From Frigidibacter sp. ROC022 (lineage in GTDB: Bacteria > Pseudomonadota > Alphaproteobacteria > Rhodobacterales > Rhodobacteraceae), in assembly GCF_024723735.1 (NCBI RefSeq), contig NZ_JANQDU010000004.1, positions 186,001 to 250,000 of the forward strand: a stretch of DNA of 64,000 bases. Reading direction: 5' to 3'. Below the pieces are notes generated by a model. It was given only the letters and a program-made list of their open reading frames with translations, did no database searches and was not told where the DNA came from. The position numbers were made by a program, and so were the translations under genes. This document shows, one piece after another, positions 54,736 to 64,000 of the stretch (position 1 is the stretch's first letter; each line of letters starts with the position of its first letter).

Positions 54736-56223
54736 ATGCGACAGAGCATGGCCAAAGGGCGGGAGGGGCTGCGGGTTTTCGTGGCGTCCTTGGCGACCGA
54801 GACCAATACTTTCTCGCCGCTCTATGTGGACCGGTGGGCGTTCGAGGACGCCTTCTATTGCCGGCCCGGGGAGCATCCCGAGACGCCGACCCTCTGTTCC
54901 GGGCCGATGGTCGCGGCGCGCGAGCGGGCGCGGAGCGACGGGTTCGAACTGATCGAAGGCACCGCGACCTGGGCCGAACCGGCGGGGCCGGTCTCACGCG
55001 ATGGCTACGAGAGCCTGCGTGACGAAATCCTCGACCAGATCCGCGCCGCGCTGCCACTCGATGTGGTGCTGTTCGGAATGCACGGCTCGATGGTCGCGGT
55101 CGGCTATGATGATTGCGAAGGCGATCTCATGGCGCGGGCCAGAAAGATCGTCGGGCCGGAGTGCATCATCGGCACCGAGTTGGACATGCATTGTCATCTC
55201 ACCGACCAGATGGTGCAGGCGGGTGATGTGATCGTCGCGTTCAAGGAGTTTCCGCATACGGATTTCCTGGCCCGGGCGCGCGACCTGACCGATCTCTGCC
55301 TGCGGGCGGCGAAGGGAGAGGTGTCTCCGGTCATGACGGTCTTCGACTGCCGGGCGATCGGGGGGTTCATGACCAGCCGGCAGCCGGGGCGCGATTTCGT
55401 AGATCGTCTGCTGGCGATGGAGGGCAGGGACGGCATCCTGAGCATCACCATCGCGCACGGGTTTCAGGCTGCGGACGTCCATGACATGGGCACCAAGGTT
55501 CTGGTGATCAGTGATGGCCCCTCCGACAAGGCTGGCGCACTGGCCGAGAGCCTCGGGCGCGAAATCCTGTCGTGGAAAGGCGCCGGTTCGGCCCCGTTGC
55601 TGAAGCCGGATGCGGCCATAGAGGCGGCGCTGGCCATCGACGGCGGGCCTGTCGTGCTGGCGGACCGCTGGGACAACCCGGGCGGTGGCGTGGCGGGGGA
55701 TTCGACCGTGATGGTCGAGGCTCTGCTGGCCCGGCCAGAGATTCCCGCAGCCATCGGCGCGATGTGGGACCCGGTCGCGGTATCCTTCTGCCGGGCTGCC
55801 GGCGTGGGCAACAGGATTTCGCTGCGCTTCGGTGGCAAGGCGGCGGCGACCTCCGGCCCGCCCATCGACGCCGAAGTGACGATCCGCGGGGTCACTGACG
55901 ACCTGTTGATCCCGTTCGAGCAGAGCCTGGTCTCGCTTGGCCCGGCGGCGGCGATAACGCTTGGCAATCTCGACGTGGTGCTGGCGTCCGGCCGGGCCCA
56001 GACCTTCAGCCCGGCGGTCTTCACCCGTCTGGGCATCGACCTGGGGGCCAAGAAGATCGTCGTGGTGAAGTCGTCCAACCACTTCTACGCGGCCTTCGCG
56101 CCGATCGCGGCCGAGGTTCTCTATCTCGACACCGGCGGCCCCTATCCCGGCGACGTGACCAAGCTGACCTTCAAGAAGCTGCGCCGCCCGATCGCGCCGC
56201 TTGACCCGAACCCGCTGCTCTAG
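54736..56223 (+). CDS. M81-family metallopeptidase (MlrC-like), copy 2
   Basis: Second M81 member, 495 aa. Motifs: ATETNTFSP at 20-28, FGMHGSMVA at 113-121, LDMHCHLTD at 149-157 (Asp150, His152, with His154 where the other two copies have Asn) and FKEFPHTDFLARA at 169-181. The end KKLRRPIAPLDPNPLL repeats the C-terminal motif of copy 1. It is only distantly similar to the other copies, so it is not a recent duplicate. ATG 54748 is an alternative start; neither has a Shine-Dalgarno sequence. Confidence 0.87.
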   Translation: MRQSMAKGREGLRVFVASLATETNTFSPLYVDRWAFEDAFYCRPGEHPETPTLCSGPMVAARERARSDGFELIEGTATWAEPAGPVSRDGYESLRDEILDQIRAALPLDVVLFGMHGSMVAVGYDDCEGDLMARARKIVGPECIIGTELDMHCHLTDQMVQAGDVIVAFKEFPHTDFLARARDLTDLCLRAAKGEVSPVMTVFDCRAIGGFMTSRQPGRDFVDRLLAMEGRDGILSITIAHGFQAADVHDMGTKVLVISDGPSDKAGALAESLGREILSWKGAGSAPLLKPDAAIEAALAIDGGPVVLADRWDNPGGGVAGDSTVMVEALLARPEIPAAIGAMWDPVAVSFCRAAGVGNRISLRFGGKAAATSGPPIDAEVTIRGVTDDLLIPFEQSLVSLGPAAAITLGNLDVVLASGRAQTFSPAVFTRLGIDLGAKKIVVVKSSNHFYAAFAPIAAEVLYLDTGGPYPGDVTKLTFKKLRRPIAPLDPNPLL

Positions 56224-56239
56224 GAACCGAGGACCGCCC

Positions 56240-57766
56240 ATGCGCATCGCGCTGATCCATATTTCGCAGGAAACCAACGACTTCAATCCGGCCCTCACCA
56301 GGCTGTCGGACTATCGGTCCTTTGGCATCCTCGAGGGCGAGGAGATGCTGGACAAGCTCTCCGGCCATGGCGAGGTCGGCGGCTTCCTGGAGGTGATGCG
56401 GGCGAAGGCGCCGAACTGCGAGATCGTGCCGATCTTCCGGGCCTTCACCGTGGCCGGTGGCCGGATCGACCGGGAGTCCTTCGAGTTCTTCGAGCGCAAG
56501 ATCCGGGATGGCCTGGCCGCGGCGGGCCGGATCGACGGGCTTATGCTGCAGCTGCATGGCGCCTGTGCCTCGGTGGTCACCGACGATGTCGAGGGCGCAC
56601 AGGCGGCGCTGTGCCGGGAGATTCTGGGTCCCGACATCCCGATTGCCCTGGCGCTGGATCACCATGCCAACATCACCGGCAGGATCGTCGACTCGGTCGA
56701 TGCCATTGTCGGCCACCGCACCCAGCCGCATGACCTGATGGACACCGGCCGCATCGGCGCCGAGATGATCCTGAAGATCCTGGTCGAAAAGGTGCGGCCG
56801 GTGATGGCCTGGCGGAAGATTCCGCTGGTCACGCATCAGGAGCAGTTCCTGACCTCGCAGGGACCGATGAAGACCTGGTTCGACAGGGCGCGGGCGCTGG
56901 AGGGCGATCCGAACGTCCTGCAGGTCGCGAATTTTCCGATGCAGCCCTGGCTGGACGTGGCCGAAGGGGGTTGGGCGACCGTGGTGGTCACCGACGGCGA
57001 CCCGGCCCTGGCCGAGCGCCTGGCCGACGAGATGGCCGAAATGGCCTGGGAGATGCGTGACGACTTTCTGGTGCGCGAAGCCGTCCCGGTGGATACGGCC
57101 CTTCGTGCAGCGGATGCGGAACCCGAAGGTCTGGTCGTCCTCAGCGATACCGGCGACACGGTGTTCGGCGGCGCGGCGGGCGACAGCAACGTGATCCTCG
57201 AAGCGGCCCTGCGGCTGGGCGTGACCGGACCGGTCCTGATCCCGATGATCTCGAAGGCCGCCGTGGCGATCCTGTCCGAGGCCGGCGAAGGCGCCGAGGT
57301 GACACTGCCGCTGGGCGGCTGCACGGCCAAGGAGTTCTTCACCCCGCTGACAGTGACCGGCGTGGTCCGGAAGGTCGCAGACGGCAGCAACGTGACGCTG
57401 AGCAACTATTTCCACCAATCGGCGGTGAACATGGGCAAGGTCGTGATCTTCGAGACCGGTCCCGTGACCCTTATGATCACCGAATTGCGCGGCGTGGCGG
57501 GCAATGTGCCCGATGCCTATCGGGCCTTCGGGGTCGAGCCCCGGGACTACAAGATGGCGGTGCTCAAGACCGCATCCAATTTCCAGTTCTTCGCGTCGAT
57601 CACCTCGCGGCTGATCCGGGCGGATACCCGCGGTCCGGGTCAGTCGGATGTCTACACGCTTCCGTGGAAACGCTTGCCGCGGCCAATTCATCCTCTGGAC
57701 AAGGTGACAGACTGGCGTGGCGCGCACCCCGTCAACCGGAGGACCACACGGGAGGCCGGCCGATAG
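56240..57766 (+). CDS. M81-family metallopeptidase (MlrC-like), copy 3
   Basis: Third M81 member, 508 aa. Motifs: ISQETNDFNP at 8-17, LQLHGACAS at 103-111, LALDHHANITG at 137-147 (Asp140, His142) and VGHRTQPHDLMDTG at 157-170, where the PHTD motif reads PHDL. The end KRLPRPIHPLDKVTDW again has the RPIxPLD motif. GGAACCGAGGA precedes ATG 56240, 16 bp after copy 2. It is followed by the oligopeptide transporter genes. Confidence 0.87.
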   Translation: MRIALIHISQETNDFNPALTRLSDYRSFGILEGEEMLDKLSGHGEVGGFLEVMRAKAPNCEIVPIFRAFTVAGGRIDRESFEFFERKIRDGLAAAGRIDGLMLQLHGACASVVTDDVEGAQAALCREILGPDIPIALALDHHANITGRIVDSVDAIVGHRTQPHDLMDTGRIGAEMILKILVEKVRPVMAWRKIPLVTHQEQFLTSQGPMKTWFDRARALEGDPNVLQVANFPMQPWLDVAEGGWATVVVTDGDPALAERLADEMAEMAWEMRDDFLVREAVPVDTALRAADAEPEGLVVLSDTGDTVFGGAAGDSNVILEAALRLGVTGPVLIPMISKAAVAILSEAGEGAEVTLPLGGCTAKEFFTPLTVTGVVRKVADGSNVTLSNYFHQSAVNMGKVVIFETGPVTLMITELRGVAGNVPDAYRAFGVEPRDYKMAVLKTASNFQFFASITSRLIRADTRGPGQSDVYTLPWKRLPRPIHPLDKVTDWRGAHPVNRRTTREAGR

Positions 57767-57827
57767 GCCTGTCCTCGAACCAACGGCACGGAATGAACCG
57801 GCCGGCAAATCAACAGGAGATGTGAAA

Positions 57828-59372
57828 ATGACCAAACTCAAGACCACAAGGCGGTTGTTCATGACCGCGGCAACGGTTTCCGTCGTCGGCCTGGGACAGC
57901 TGGGATTCGGCAGCTCTGCCTGGGCCGCCGATCTCAAGGGCGGAACCCTTCGGGTGGCCATCACCAATGACATGACCAACTATGACCCGCAGCAGTTCTC
58001 GACGGTCAATTTCTTCCTCATCAAGAACCTCTACGACAGTCTGATCGAGTATTCGGCCGAAGGCGAGGCGATGCCGAGCCTGGCGACCGAATGGACGATC
58101 GCGGAGGACAACACCTCGGTCTCGCTCAAACTGCGCGATGACGTGACCTTCCATTCCGGCACCCCGTTCGATGCCAATGCGCTGACCGCGACGCTGGAGA
58201 AGGCCGCCGACCCCGAGCGCGGCAAGAACGTCTATTCGACCATGTCGATCGTCAAGGACTGGACCGTCGATGGGGATCATGCGCTGACGATCAGCTTCAT
58301 CCGGCCGATCCCGGAACGCCAGATCACCGACCTGTTGCAGTTCCTGCTTCCGATCGACCCGGCCGCGATGGACTCGCTCGAGACCATGGAAGGCGGCACC
58401 GGTGCCTTCATGCTGGGCGAACGCCAGGTCGGCCAGAGCGTGACGCTGGTCCGCAACCCGAACTACTGGCGCGCCGATCAACCGATCCTGGACGAGCTGC
58501 AGTTCACCATCTTCAGCGAGGATGCCGCCGCGGCCTCGGCGCTGGAATCCGGCTCGGTCGATCTGATCTATGGCGGCCAGTCGCGCAGTGCGGTCCGGCT
58601 TCGCAACAGCGGCTTCAACGTGCTGCAGGGGCCGGGCAAGCTGGTGCAGGTGTTCCGCATCAACTCGACAAAGGCGCCGTTCGACAACAAGCAGTATCGC
58701 CAGGCGTTCAATTACCTGATGAACCGCGCGGCCATCCTCAAGGTCGGCTATGCCGGTCTGGGCGAAGTGACCGCTCTGCCCTGGGCGCCGGCCAACCCGG
58801 CCTTCGATGCCAGCTATACCGAGAAATATGCCTACAACATCGACAAGGCCAAGGAACTGCTCGCGGCGTCGGGTCTTTCGGCGGAGGAGATGAGCAACTG
58901 GAAACTGCTGGTCAACGGCTCGGATGAAGCATCCACAGCCATCAGCCAGGTGGTGCAGGGGTCGCTGAAGGATGCCGGCATCGACATCGAACTGGACGTG
59001 CGCCAGGGGGCCGAGTTCATCGACGCGCTGCTCACCGGCGGCTTCCACGCGGTGTTCGGCGGGGTCGGCAACGTGCAGAAATTCCCGTCGCGCGTGGCCA
59101 CCAACAGCATCTACCGGACCGCGAAGAACCCGGTCTTCGGCGACCCACACCCGCATCCGGCCTATGTCGAGGCCATCGCCAAGGTGGACTCCAGCTTCGG
59201 CGAGGATGTCCAGCCCGCATACGACAACCTGAATGCGGTGCTGGTGGACGAAGCCTTCGCGATCCCGACCAACTCTTACGAGACCGGTCTGATCGTCGCC
59301 TCGCCCAAGCTGGACGGGTTCACTTTGGATATCGATAATCTCTTCGTGGGCCGTACAGTCGGATTCAAATGA
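57828..59372 (+). CDS. Oligopeptide-type ABC transporter substrate-binding protein
   Basis: SBP_bac_5 family receptor of 514 aa. The leader TTRRLFMTAATVSVVGLGQLG contains a twin-arginine motif (RRLFM), suggesting Tat export; cleavage is near AWAAD. Mature landmarks: GGTLRVAITND, LATEWTIAEDNTSVSLKLRDDVTFHSGTPFDA and RNPNYWR. ACAGGAGATG is the ribosome site. These receptors bind di/oligopeptides but also opines, nickel chelates and glycosides, so the ligand is open. Confidence 0.93.
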   Translation: MTKLKTTRRLFMTAATVSVVGLGQLGFGSSAWAADLKGGTLRVAITNDMTNYDPQQFSTVNFFLIKNLYDSLIEYSAEGEAMPSLATEWTIAEDNTSVSLKLRDDVTFHSGTPFDANALTATLEKAADPERGKNVYSTMSIVKDWTVDGDHALTISFIRPIPERQITDLLQFLLPIDPAAMDSLETMEGGTGAFMLGERQVGQSVTLVRNPNYWRADQPILDELQFTIFSEDAAAASALESGSVDLIYGGQSRSAVRLRNSGFNVLQGPGKLVQVFRINSTKAPFDNKQYRQAFNYLMNRAAILKVGYAGLGEVTALPWAPANPAFDASYTEKYAYNIDKAKELLAASGLSAEEMSNWKLLVNGSDEASTAISQVVQGSLKDAGIDIELDVRQGAEFIDALLTGGFHAVFGGVGNVQKFPSRVATNSIYRTAKNPVFGDPHPHPAYVEAIAKVDSSFGEDVQPAYDNLNAVLVDEAFAIPTNSYETGLIVASPKLDGFTLDIDNLFVGRTVGFK

Positions 59373-61432
59373 CCGACCCCGTCCTGAGCGTCCGCGATCT
59401 GAAGGTGGATTTTCTCACCGGCACCCGGAAACGGGTGTCGGTGGTTCGCGGCGTTGATTTCGAAGTCTATCCGAACGAAATCCTCTGCATCGTGGGGGAG
59501 TCCGGCTCGGGAAAGAGTGTGACCGCGCTTGCGGCGACCGGGCTGCTGCCCGAGAACGCCGAAGTGCGGGGATCGGTCCGGCTGAATGGCACCGAGGTGA
59601 TCGGAGCCGATACCGAGACATTGCTCCGAATGCGGGGCAGAGAGGTGGGGTTCGTGTTTCAGGACCCCTCCACCACCCTGAACCCGGTGGTTCAGGTCGG
59701 AAAACAGATGACGGAAGGGCAGGTCTGGAACGGCCTGCTGGCGCGCAGGGACGCCCATGCAAGGGCCGTCGAGCTGCTGCGCGAGGTCGAGGTGGCCAAT
59801 CCCGAGGTGCGCGCCTCGCAATATCCGCACCAGTTCTCGGGCGGGATGCGGCAGCGCGCCGTGATCGGCATGGCGATGGCGGGAAAGCCGAGCCTGATCA
59901 TCGCGGACGAACCGACGACCGCACTGGACGTGACCGTGCAGGCGCAGGTGCTGGACCTGCTGGCGCGGCGCAAGCAGGAGACCGGCGCCCCGATCATCCT
60001 GATCACCCACGACCTGGGTGTCGTGGCCGAGACGGCCGATCGCGTGGCGGTGATGTATGGCGGGCGGATCGTCGAGACCGGGCCGGTCGATGAGATATTC
60101 AGGGCGCCCCGGCATCCCTACACCGCCGCGCTGCTCAAGAGCATCCCGCGCCTGAACACGACCGACCGGCGGCTCGATCCGATTCCGGGCCAGCCCGTGA
60201 CCCCGGCCAACCTGCCGCCCGGTTGTCCCTTCGAGCCCCGGTGCAGGGTCGGCAACGGGCGGCCGCTGTGTCAGAGCGAAGAGCCGCCGCTGAAGGACAC
60301 CGGCGCGGCGACCCTCTCGGCCTGCCATTACTGGGACGAAATCCCGCCCGACGATCTTCCGGCCCGGCCGCGCCCCCAAGCGACGACGACGCCCGAGGAA
60401 CAGGCACCGCTGCTGGAGATTCGTGATCTGAAGGTGCACTTCCAGATCCGGCGTGGCATCCTGCAACGCGTCGCAGCGCATGTGCGGGCCGTCGACGGGG
60501 TGAGCCTGAAGCTCTTCCCCGGCGAAACCGTCAGCCTGGTGGGCGAGTCCGGCTGTGGCAAGACCACGACCGGGCGGACGGTCATGGGGCTGATCCCCGC
60601 GACCGGCGGCGACATCCTCTTCGACGGCAAGTCGATGCGCGGCCTTTCCTTTGGCGGAATGCGCCGGACCCGGCGCAACCTTCAGTATGTGTTCCAGGAC
60701 CCGTTCTCGTCGCTGAACCCGGTGAAGACGGTCGAGGATATCGTGGCAGAGCCGCTGCATATCCACGGCATCTACGACGAGGTCGGCGGCGCGAAATACA
60801 TCGCGGAGCTGTTCGACATGGTGGGTCTGTCGCCGCAGATGTTCGGGCGCTTTCCCAACGAGTTTTCCGGCGGCCAGAAGCAGCGGGTCGGGATCGCCCG
60901 GGCGCTGGCGCTGAAGCCGCGGCTGCTGATCCTCGACGAACCCGTGGCTGCGCTGGACGTGTCGATCCAGGCGCAGGTCCTCAATCTGCTGGACGACCTG
61001 CAGCGAGAACTTGGCCTGACCTATCTGTTCATCGCGCATAATCTCTCGGTGGTTCGGCATATCTCGGACCGGGTCGCGGTGATGTATCTGGGCCGGATCG
61101 TCGAGGAAGGGACGCGCGATGCGATCTACGACTCGCCGTCGCATCCCTATACGCAAAGCCTGCTCTCGGCGGCGCCGATCCCAGATCCGGTGGCAGGGCG
61201 TCGCCGCAAACGCATCATGTTGCAGGGCGAGGTGCCCGATCCGTCGAATCCGCCGAAAGGCTGTGCCTTCAGCCCGCGCTGCTTCCGGGCGAGCGAGCGT
61301 TGCCATTCGGAGAAGCCGCCCTTCGTCCATGCCCCGGGCAGCCCGACCGGGGTGGCCTGTTTCCACGCCGGGCCGCTGGACGGTGCTGCTCCGGAAACCG
61401 AGATACCGATCAAGATGGAGGCAGGTCGATGA
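59369..61432 (+). CDS. Oligopeptide-type ABC transporter ATPase, DppD-DppF fusion
   Basis: Protein of 687 aa with two complete ATPase modules. Module 1: Walker A GESGSGKS near 45 and [16 protein letters not shown]. Module 2: GESGCGKTT near 392 and [16 protein letters not shown], with [15 protein letters not shown]. Each is followed by the oligopeptide-family C-terminal motif with clustered cysteines ([32 protein letters not shown]), likely an Fe-S or metal site. It overlaps the binding-protein gene by 4 bp. Confidence 0.95.
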   Translation: MTDPVLSVRDLKVDFLTGTRKRVSVVRGVDFEVYPNEILCIVGESGSGKSVTALAATGLLPENAEVRGSVRLNGTEVIGADTETLLRMRGREVGFVFQDPSTTLNPVVQVGKQMTEGQVWNGLLARRDAHARAVELLREVEVANPEVRASQYPHQFSGGMRQRAVIGMAMAGKPSLIIADEPTTALDVTVQAQVLDLLARRKQETGAPIILITHDLGVVAETADRVAVMYGGRIVETGPVDEIFRAPRHPYTAALLKSIPRLNTTDRRLDPIPGQPVTPANLPPGCPFEPRCRVGNGRPLCQSEEPPLKDTGAATLSACHYWDEIPPDDLPARPRPQATTTPEEQAPLLEIRDLKVHFQIRRGILQRVAAHVRAVDGVSLKLFPGETVSLVGESGCGKTTTGRTVMGLIPATGGDILFDGKSMRGLSFGGMRRTRRNLQYVFQDPFSSLNPVKTVEDIVAEPLHIHGIYDEVGGAKYIAELFDMVGLSPQMFGRFPNEFSGGQKQRVGIARALALKPRLLILDEPVAALDVSIQAQVLNLLDDLQRELGLTYLFIAHNLSVVRHISDRVAVMYLGRIVEEGTRDAIYDSPSHPYTQSLLSAAPIPDPVAGRRRKRIMLQGEVPDPSNPPKGCAFSPRCFRASERCHSEKPPFVHAPGSPTGVACFHAGPLDGAAPETEIPIKMEAGR

Positions 61433-62295
61433 ACAGCCTGCGATTCATGCTGCGGACCATTCGGGGTCTGATGGCCAGGCCCGGACCGGCGCTGAGCCTT
61501 CTGTATCTGACGGTCGTGGTGCTGGCGGCCGCGCTGGCGGAAGTGTTGCCGATCGATCCCTTCAGCCAGGATTTCGTGATGATGCTCGAAGGTCCGTCGG
61601 CGGCGCATTGGTTCGGCGCCGACGAACTGGGCCGGGATATCCTGGCGCGGGTGATCTATGGCGCCCGGACGTCGCTGGTCACGGCGGCAGGGGCGGTGGC
61701 GATTGCCGGGGCGATCGGCATTCCCATGGGACTTGTGGCAGGTTTCTTCGGCGGTTGGCGCGACGCGGTGCTGATGCGCATCGTCGATGTGATGATGGCG
61801 CTGCCGGCAATCCTCTTTGCCATGGCTCTGATCGCGGTCTTCGGACGCAGCCAGGGCGCCGCCCTGCTGGCCGTGGGACTGACCGGCGTTCCCGGTTTTG
61901 CCCGGATCGTCCGCGCCCAGGTGCTGACCCTGCGCCGCCGCGACTTCGTGGTGGCTGTCGAGGCCTTCGGCGGCACCTCCGGCTACAACATGTTCCGCAC
62001 CATCCTGCCGAACTCCTGGAGCCAGATTCTGGTGCAGGTGGTCGTGCTGTCCTCGGTCGCGATCCTGCTCGAGGCGGCGCTGGCCTTCCTCGGGGTCGGG
62101 GTGCCGCCGCCCACGCCGAGCTGGGGCGAGATGCTGCGGACCGGAAAATCCTATCTCTACGAGGCGCCCTATTACGCCGTGTTGCCGGGCATCGCGTTGA
62201 CTCTGACGATCCTGTCCTTCGACACCATAGGCCGGGGGCTGGCGCGGATTCTGGAAAACCCGCGTGACGTGGCCGCGGCAGGAGGTCCCACATGA
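61429..62295 (+). CDS. Oligopeptide-type ABC transporter permease (DppC/OppC)
   Basis: Membrane protein of 288 aa with six helices. The start-region WFGADELGRDILARVIYGARTSL and FVVAVEAFGGTSGYNMFRTILPNSW (ATPase-contact loop) are typical of DppC. It overlaps both neighbours by 4 bp. Confidence 0.94.
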   Translation: MNSLRFMLRTIRGLMARPGPALSLLYLTVVVLAAALAEVLPIDPFSQDFVMMLEGPSAAHWFGADELGRDILARVIYGARTSLVTAAGAVAIAGAIGIPMGLVAGFFGGWRDAVLMRIVDVMMALPAILFAMALIAVFGRSQGAALLAVGLTGVPGFARIVRAQVLTLRRRDFVVAVEAFGGTSGYNMFRTILPNSWSQILVQVVVLSSVAILLEAALAFLGVGVPPPTPSWGEMLRTGKSYLYEAPYYAVLPGIALTLTILSFDTIGRGLARILENPRDVAAAGGPT

Positions 62296-63239
62296 TCGGC
62301 TATGTGCTGCGCAGAATACTCCAGTTGCTGCCGGTCCTGCTGCTGGCGTCGATCGGCATCTGGGCCATGCTCTATGCGGTTCCCGGCGGGCCGGTCGGCA
62401 TGATCCTGGGCGAGAACGCGACACCGGAACAGATCGCCGCCACGCGCGCCGAACTCGGGCTCGACCGGCCGGTGGTGGTCCAGTATCTCGACTGGCTCGG
62501 CAGCGTGTTTCGCGGCGATCTGGGCCTGTCGATCCACAGCCGGGAACCGGTGCTGGACCTGATCATGCATCGCCTGCCGGCCACGCTTCAGCTGGCCTTC
62601 GTCGCCACCATCGTCGCCATCCTGCTGGGCGTTCCAGTGGCGATCATCAGCGCGATGCGGCCCGGATCCTGGCTGGACAGGGTTCTCAGCGGCTGGAGTG
62701 CCCTGGCCCTGGGCGTGCCGACCTTCTGGCTGGGGATCCTGCTGATCCTGCTGTTCGCGGTCTATCTGCACCTGCTGCCTTCGGCCTCGGTCTATGCGCC
62801 GCTGTGGAGCGATCCGGTGACCGCGTTGAAGAGTCTCATCCTTCCGGCGCTGACGCTGGGCGTCTATGTCTCGGGTGTTCTGGCCCGGTTCCTGCGGGCC
62901 TCGCTGGTCAGCGAGATGAACGCGGACTATGTGCGCACCGCCCGGTCCAAGGGCCTGCCCGAGCGGCAGATCATGCGGGCGCATATCATCCGGAACGCCA
63001 TGTTGCCCTTCATCACCATCGTCGGCCTGCAAATGGCGGCCTTCATCGGCGGTGCGGTGGTGACCGAGGCGGTGTTCACCTATCCGGGGCTTGGACGGTT
63101 GCTGATCCAGGCGATCAATACCCGTGACTACCCGCTGATCCAGGGCTGCATCGTCGTCATTCTGGTCATCTATGTGCTGATCAATCTGACCGTCGATGTG
63201 ATCTATGCCTATGTCGATCCGCGCATCGAGTATCGTTGA
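62292..63239 (+). CDS. Oligopeptide-type ABC transporter permease (DppB/OppB)
   Basis: Membrane protein of 315 aa with six helices. Landmarks: VLRRILQLLPVLLLASIGIWAMLYAVPGGP, LGLDRPVVVQYLDWLGSVFRGDLGLSI and RTARSKGLPERQIMRAHIIRNAMLPFITIVG. The C-permease precedes the B-permease here, the reverse of the usual order. Confidence 0.94.
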   Translation: MIGYVLRRILQLLPVLLLASIGIWAMLYAVPGGPVGMILGENATPEQIAATRAELGLDRPVVVQYLDWLGSVFRGDLGLSIHSREPVLDLIMHRLPATLQLAFVATIVAILLGVPVAIISAMRPGSWLDRVLSGWSALALGVPTFWLGILLILLFAVYLHLLPSASVYAPLWSDPVTALKSLILPALTLGVYVSGVLARFLRASLVSEMNADYVRTARSKGLPERQIMRAHIIRNAMLPFITIVGLQMAAFIGGAVVTEAVFTYPGLGRLLIQAINTRDYPLIQGCIVVILVIYVLINLTVDVIYAYVDPRIEYR

Positions 63240-63240
63240 G

Positions 63241-64000
63241 ATGGCCGGGGCCTTTCCCACTCCGGCGCAGCTGTTTGACCTGTCCGGGCAGGTGGCGCTG
63301 ATCACCGGCGCATCGCGCGGACTCGGCTGGGGAATGGCGCAGGCGCTGGCGGCGGCCGGGGCCGATGTGGTGCTGGTGGCGCGCGGTGCCGAGGCGGTCG
63401 AGGCGCGGGCGGCCGAACTGCGCGACGCGGGGCTGTCGGCGCATGCATTGGCGCTGGACATATCAGGGCAGCATGCCGCGGAACAGGCCGTCGCCGCCGC
63501 GCAGGAACGCTTTGGCCAGCTGGACATCCTGCTGAGCAACGTTGCCGCCAGCGTGCGCAAGCCGGTGCAGGAACTGGGCGAGGGCGAGTGGCAACATGTC
63601 CTGACCAATGGCGTCACGGTTGGCTGGCGTCTGGCCCGCGCGGCAGCGCCGCCGATGCGGCAGGCCGGGCAGGGGCGGATGATCTTCGTCTCCTCGATCA
63701 ATGCCCGGATCGTGCGGCCCGAAATGGCGGCCTATGCCGCCGGCAAGGCCGCCCTGGAAGGGCTGGTCCGATCCCTTGCCGTGGAGCTTGGGCCGGACAG
63801 GATCACCGCCAATGCCATCGCTCCCGGCTATTTCCTTACCGATGGAAACGCGCCGCTGCGGCGGCAGCGGCCTGAGTTCCACGACTGGATCGCGGGCCGC
63901 ACCGCACTGGGACGCTGGGGCATGCCCGACAACCTGGCCACGGCGGCGCTCTATCTCGCCTCCCCCGCCTCGTCCTTCACCACCGGCAGCGTGCTGCTGG
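63241..64000 (+). CDS. Short-chain dehydrogenase/reductase, 3' end outside window
   Basis: NAD(P)-dependent oxidoreductase of the classical SDR type; 253 residues are visible. The cofactor motif TGASRGLG is at 22-29, the catalytic serine lies in VSSIN near 151, and Tyr165/Lys169 form the YxxxK pair in YAAGK. APGYF after the active site is the usual PG motif. The ATG lies 1 base after the permease stop, so the enzyme belongs to the transporter operon and likely acts on the imported compound or its product. The reading frame is still open at the window end. Confidence 0.9.
   Translation, partial: MAGAFPTPAQLFDLSGQVALITGASRGLGWGMAQALAAAGADVVLVARGAEAVEARAAELRDAGLSAHALALDISGQHAAEQAVAAAQERFGQLDILLSNVAASVRKPVQELGEGEWQHVLTNGVTVGWRLARAAAPPMRQAGQGRMIFVSSINARIVRPEMAAYAAGKAALEGLVRSLAVELGPDRITANAIAPGYFLTDGNAPLRRQRPEFHDWIAGRTALGRWGMPDNLATAALYLASPASSFTTGSVLL

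Noticed and set aside
59276-61366. A 696-codon minus-strand frame opposite the fused ATPase
   Set aside because: Antisense shadow; the plus-strand protein carries two complete sets of ATPase motifs.

Overview
The window reads as a chromosomal segment of a high-GC alphaproteobacterium, most likely of the order Rhodobacterales (Paracoccus/Rhodobacter relatives). The main reasons are a narR-narKGHJI cluster with a double-length fused NarK, a GT14 glycosyltransferase carrying the long C-terminal domain typical of that order, strongly GC-biased third codon positions, and dense operons with 1-8 bp gene overlaps. No tRNA, rRNA, CRISPR array, insertion sequence or prophage was seen. Nearly all of the sequence is coding; the longest gene-free stretches are about 285, 254 and 228 bases, and each is a control region between divergent genes.

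Layout. 1-1264: end of endonuclease III (nth) and a PfkB/adenosine kinase-like sugar kinase. 1369-2256: secreted poly-proline/GYF protein closed by a strong terminator. 2326-5650: surface-glycan set (putative glycan-processing protein, sulfotransferase, GT14 glycosyltransferase). 5673-6581: HIT protein and a small exported protein. 6651-13438: IclR regulator divergent from a polar amino-acid ABC transporter, then a DoeB-like deacylase, an HSL-type esterase and an HpaI-type aldolase. 13590-20276: a tripartite tricarboxylate transporter (TctC-TctA-TctB order), a GntR/FCD regulator, a split UxaA-type dehydratase and a cytoplasmic sulfatase. A sequence motif shared upstream of both transcription units suggests one regulon.

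20287-32049: narR, narK (fusion), narGHJI, a parvulin isomerase and a DUF2478 protein, i.e. respiratory nitrate reduction, with FNR-type boxes between narR and narK. 32191-35239: MacA/MacB-like adaptor, FtsX-type permease and ATPase, with an FNR-like box at the spacing expected for activation. 35278-40196 (minus strand): an arsenic operon read as arsR, LMW-phosphatase arsC, acr3, glutaredoxin-type arsC, arsH, second arsR and a flavoprotein with a nine-cysteine tail. 40267-43363 (minus): marR-emrA-emrB drug efflux operon.

43479-51455: LacI regulator divergent from a sugar ABC operon (binding protein, SIS isomerase, ATPase, two permeases, 3-epimerase with all metal ligands, small kinase), with two LacI-type operators between. 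51560-64000: two divergent units holding three different M81 (MlrC-like) metallopeptidases, a glutamate-1-semialdehyde-type aminotransferase, a complete oligopeptide ABC transporter and a short-chain dehydrogenase cut by the window end. This last block is the best candidate for an undescribed catabolic system: import and hydrolysis of an unusual amide or peptide.

All functional calls come from reading motifs and gene context; no database search was run.
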